A stretch of DNA of 64,000 nt from Acanthornis magna (lineage: Eukaryota > Chordata > Aves > Passeriformes > Acanthizidae): assembly GCA_036785705.1 (NCBI GenBank), contig JAWUZG010001160.1, positions 62,001 to 126,000 on the forward strand, read 5' to 3'. This document shows positions 62,325-64,000 of this stretch, piece by piece (positions within the stretch are counted from its first letter, which is position 1; every line of letters begins with the position of its first letter). Under the pieces are notes generated by a model that was given only the letters and a program-made list of their open reading frames with translations, had not been told where the DNA came from and searched no databases. Made by a program: the position numbers and the translations under genes.

Positions 62325-64000
62325 GCACTCACACACCTACCATGGGCACCTGCCACAGCTCTCCGGCCATGAGAGACAGACGTGTGCTCTCAGGCACTCA
62401 CAGCCATTCCAAGCTGACATCCCAGGGCCCTCTGATCTCATCAGGCACCGCTGCTATGTCACAGGCACTCCCTGCGCTTCCACGGGGCCGTCCCAGGGCT
62501 CTCGAGGCTCCTCAAGAACACTGAGGGCAAACACAACCCCAGCGGCTCCATAGGGACATGCCACGACTCTCCCATTTGACAAACCTCTCTGCACGCACAT
62601 CACGGCCTTCAACAGCCTCTCAGGGCTGACAGCCCACGAGTCTCACGCTGCTAAGGTGCCGCCAGCTCACAGGCACTCACAGGGCCTCCATGGGGACATC
62701 CCTGCACCCTCCATCCTCCTCAAGAGCTGGCAAGTCCCTGACACTCACACTTGCCCCCTGGGCACACTCCAGCCATCTCCAGGCTGCCAAAGAGCCAGCA
62801 GGTCACATCTTGGCACAGGAACTCCCTGGGGACACGCCAGAGCTATCCAGCTTTCAAAAGAGCACTGAGCTCACAGGCTGTCCCAGGACAGCCATAGGCA
62901 CACGCCAGGAGTCCGCACGCTGCCCAGAAGCCCTGGTGTCACAGGCACTCAATCCCAGCACCTCGGTGCTGACATCCCAGGTGGCTCCACGCTGCTAAAG
63001 AGATGTGATGGCACAGGCACTTTTACATCACTCCAAGAATCATAGGAAAGCTATCGGGAAAGAAAGATTTCATGGAAAAGCCACAGCACGACAAGCTTCC
63101 TTGCCAAGCTTCACTCTACTACTTACACCATGCTTAAAGCACAGCGAGGAAAAGCAACAAACAAAAATCCAGAGTCAATCAATCCAAAATGAAATCAAAC
63201 CCAAATGATCTCTGTCTGTCTGTCCGTGTTTCTGAGGCTGTGTCTCTAAAGAAGAGAAAGGGTCAGGATAAGAAGAACATGGCTCAAAGGCTCAAGAGCA
63301 CTTCCCTTAGGAGCACTTCAACTTGAGCAACATTTCACTTGATAACTCAAATTCAAATCAACAACTTAGGGCAGGAACAGCAGTTCAAAGCATTTCAACT
63401 GAACTGGACTTCAACTACACAACACTTCACTTAGAACTGAGCTGAAACCCAAGACCTCAGCAAAGGATCCACACAGGCCTTACCATAGCACTGCAGGAAC
63501 TTTGAGACCTAACTTAGGGACAAACCTAAAGCACTTCTGAATCCACCAGAGCAGCCCCTCTCCCACATTGCAGAGAGCGCATGCACACCTGCACTCCCAC
63601 AAGCACACAAAGAGGCTCTAGGAGGCAAAATTCCCCTCCAAGCTACTGAAATACTCCTTTCACGTGCCTTGCCATCTTCTCTGCGGCCAAAGCCTGAGGC
63701 CTCCGGGAGCGGCAGGATCGGGGGCCCAGGAGCCATGCTCCTTCGCGGATGCCCCGAGTGCAGCAAACGGGACAGCTGCTGGCTGGCAGAGGCCCCACGC
63801 ACAGGGACTTTGCTGCTCACCGCTGCTGCGGCCCAGCACAGCTGCCAGGGCCTCCTTTGGCACCCCTGCTTACAGGGCCCCAAGGCATGGCCTTTAGTCA
63901 CAACAAGCCTTCAGCCTGGCCCCACTTCTCATCGGCAGCTTTCCCTGAACGCGGGACAACACCAATGTGATGCCATCCAGGCAAAAACAAATTTCAAAGT
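62325..64000 (+). repeat. Array unit 19 (partial, 1,676 bp, cut by window end)
   Basis: Only the left 1,676 bases are in the window, ending inside the spacer between the CpG patch and block B. It has GGGCAAACAC near 62526, CCCCCTGGGC near 62756, AAAGAGCACTG near 62857 (otherwise only unit 2), GTCCGCACG near 62911 (early form) and CTAGGAGGC near 63616. It again mixes early and late alleles. Confidence 0.95.

Larger units (their letters stand above)
1..64000 (+). repeat. Macrosatellite tandem array, 3,463-bp unit, about 18.5 copies
   Basis: The same landmark (GCACTCACACACCTACC) recurs at 1, 3461, 6918, 10380, 13843 and then every 3,463 bases to 62325, always in the same orientation. Fifteen successive units (4-18) have exactly this length. 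Copies differ by scattered single-base changes, and only units 1-3 carry indels. No other sequence interrupts the array and neither end is reached. Known vertebrate macrosatellites such as human D4Z4 and DXZ4 have units of similar size, but I see no homology to them and use them only as an analogy. Phase zero is arbitrary, set at the first base of the window. In such arrays a sequence assembly may misstate the copy number. Confidence 0.98.

Noticed and set aside
1..64000. Tandem array of protein-coding genes
   Set aside because: The recurrent frames are short, overlap antisense, often lack ATG starts (GTG or TTG only), and mostly change residues between units. No known domain, signal peptide or consistent gene structure is visible.
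1..64000. CRISPR array
   Set aside because: The periods (about 68 and 3,463 bp) and the absence of short identical repeats alternating with unique spacers do not fit, and there are no cas genes.
1..64000. Ribosomal DNA, 5S, tRNA, snRNA or histone gene cluster
   Set aside because: I see no rRNA core sequence, tRNA fold with A and B boxes, snRNA motif or histone frame in the unit.

Overview
The whole 64 kb window is one head-to-tail tandem array (a macrosatellite). The unit is 3,463 bp. Taking base 1 as phase zero, there are 18 complete units and a 1,676-bp partial one, all in the same orientation. The array runs off both ends of the window. I find no convincing protein-coding gene, rRNA, tRNA, CRISPR array or intact transposon. 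The open frames recur only because the DNA recurs.

Organism: no bacterial gene structure is present. The DNA is moderately GC-rich, generally poor in CpG except for one cluster per unit, and many differences between copies are CpG transitions. This fits a vertebrate nuclear genome with germline CpG methylation. The general look reminds me of bird heterochromatic repeats, but that is only an impression; no marker gene settles the species.

Unit anatomy (reference unit 10, 31158-34620): block A is a run of about 12 degenerate monomers of about 69 bp, crossing the arbitrary unit boundary (about 31010-31857). Then come an AT-richer spacer (31858-32489), a 170-bp CpG-dense patch with a CACGTG E-box (32490-32670), more unique spacer (to about 33060), block B with about 9-10 monomers of about 68 bp (33070-33700), and a second unique spacer (33701 to about 34470). 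The unit is therefore a nested repeat: ~68-bp monomers inside a 3.46-kb unit inside, in places, a 6.93-kb dimer.

Array history: units 1-3 have odd lengths (3,460, 3,457 and 3,462 bp) and the most private changes. Unit 2 carries an 85-bp replacement of about one monomer. Units 4-18 are all exactly 3,463 bp. Units 4-8 share one allele set and units 9-15 another, with the switch inside unit 9. Units 12-15 are two copies of a 6,926-bp dimer (12 resembles 14, 13 resembles 15), and units 6-9 show a weaker alternation. Units 16-18 are mosaics, and unit 17 carries alleles otherwise seen only in units 1-3. This is the pattern expected from unequal exchange and gene conversion, with segments spread one and two units at a time.

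Possible function is open. Each unit carries a CpG cluster, two E-boxes, perfect short hairpins and, on the minus strand, a good-looking splice acceptor and donor. These would be starting points if the array is transcribed, but nothing in the sequence proves it.
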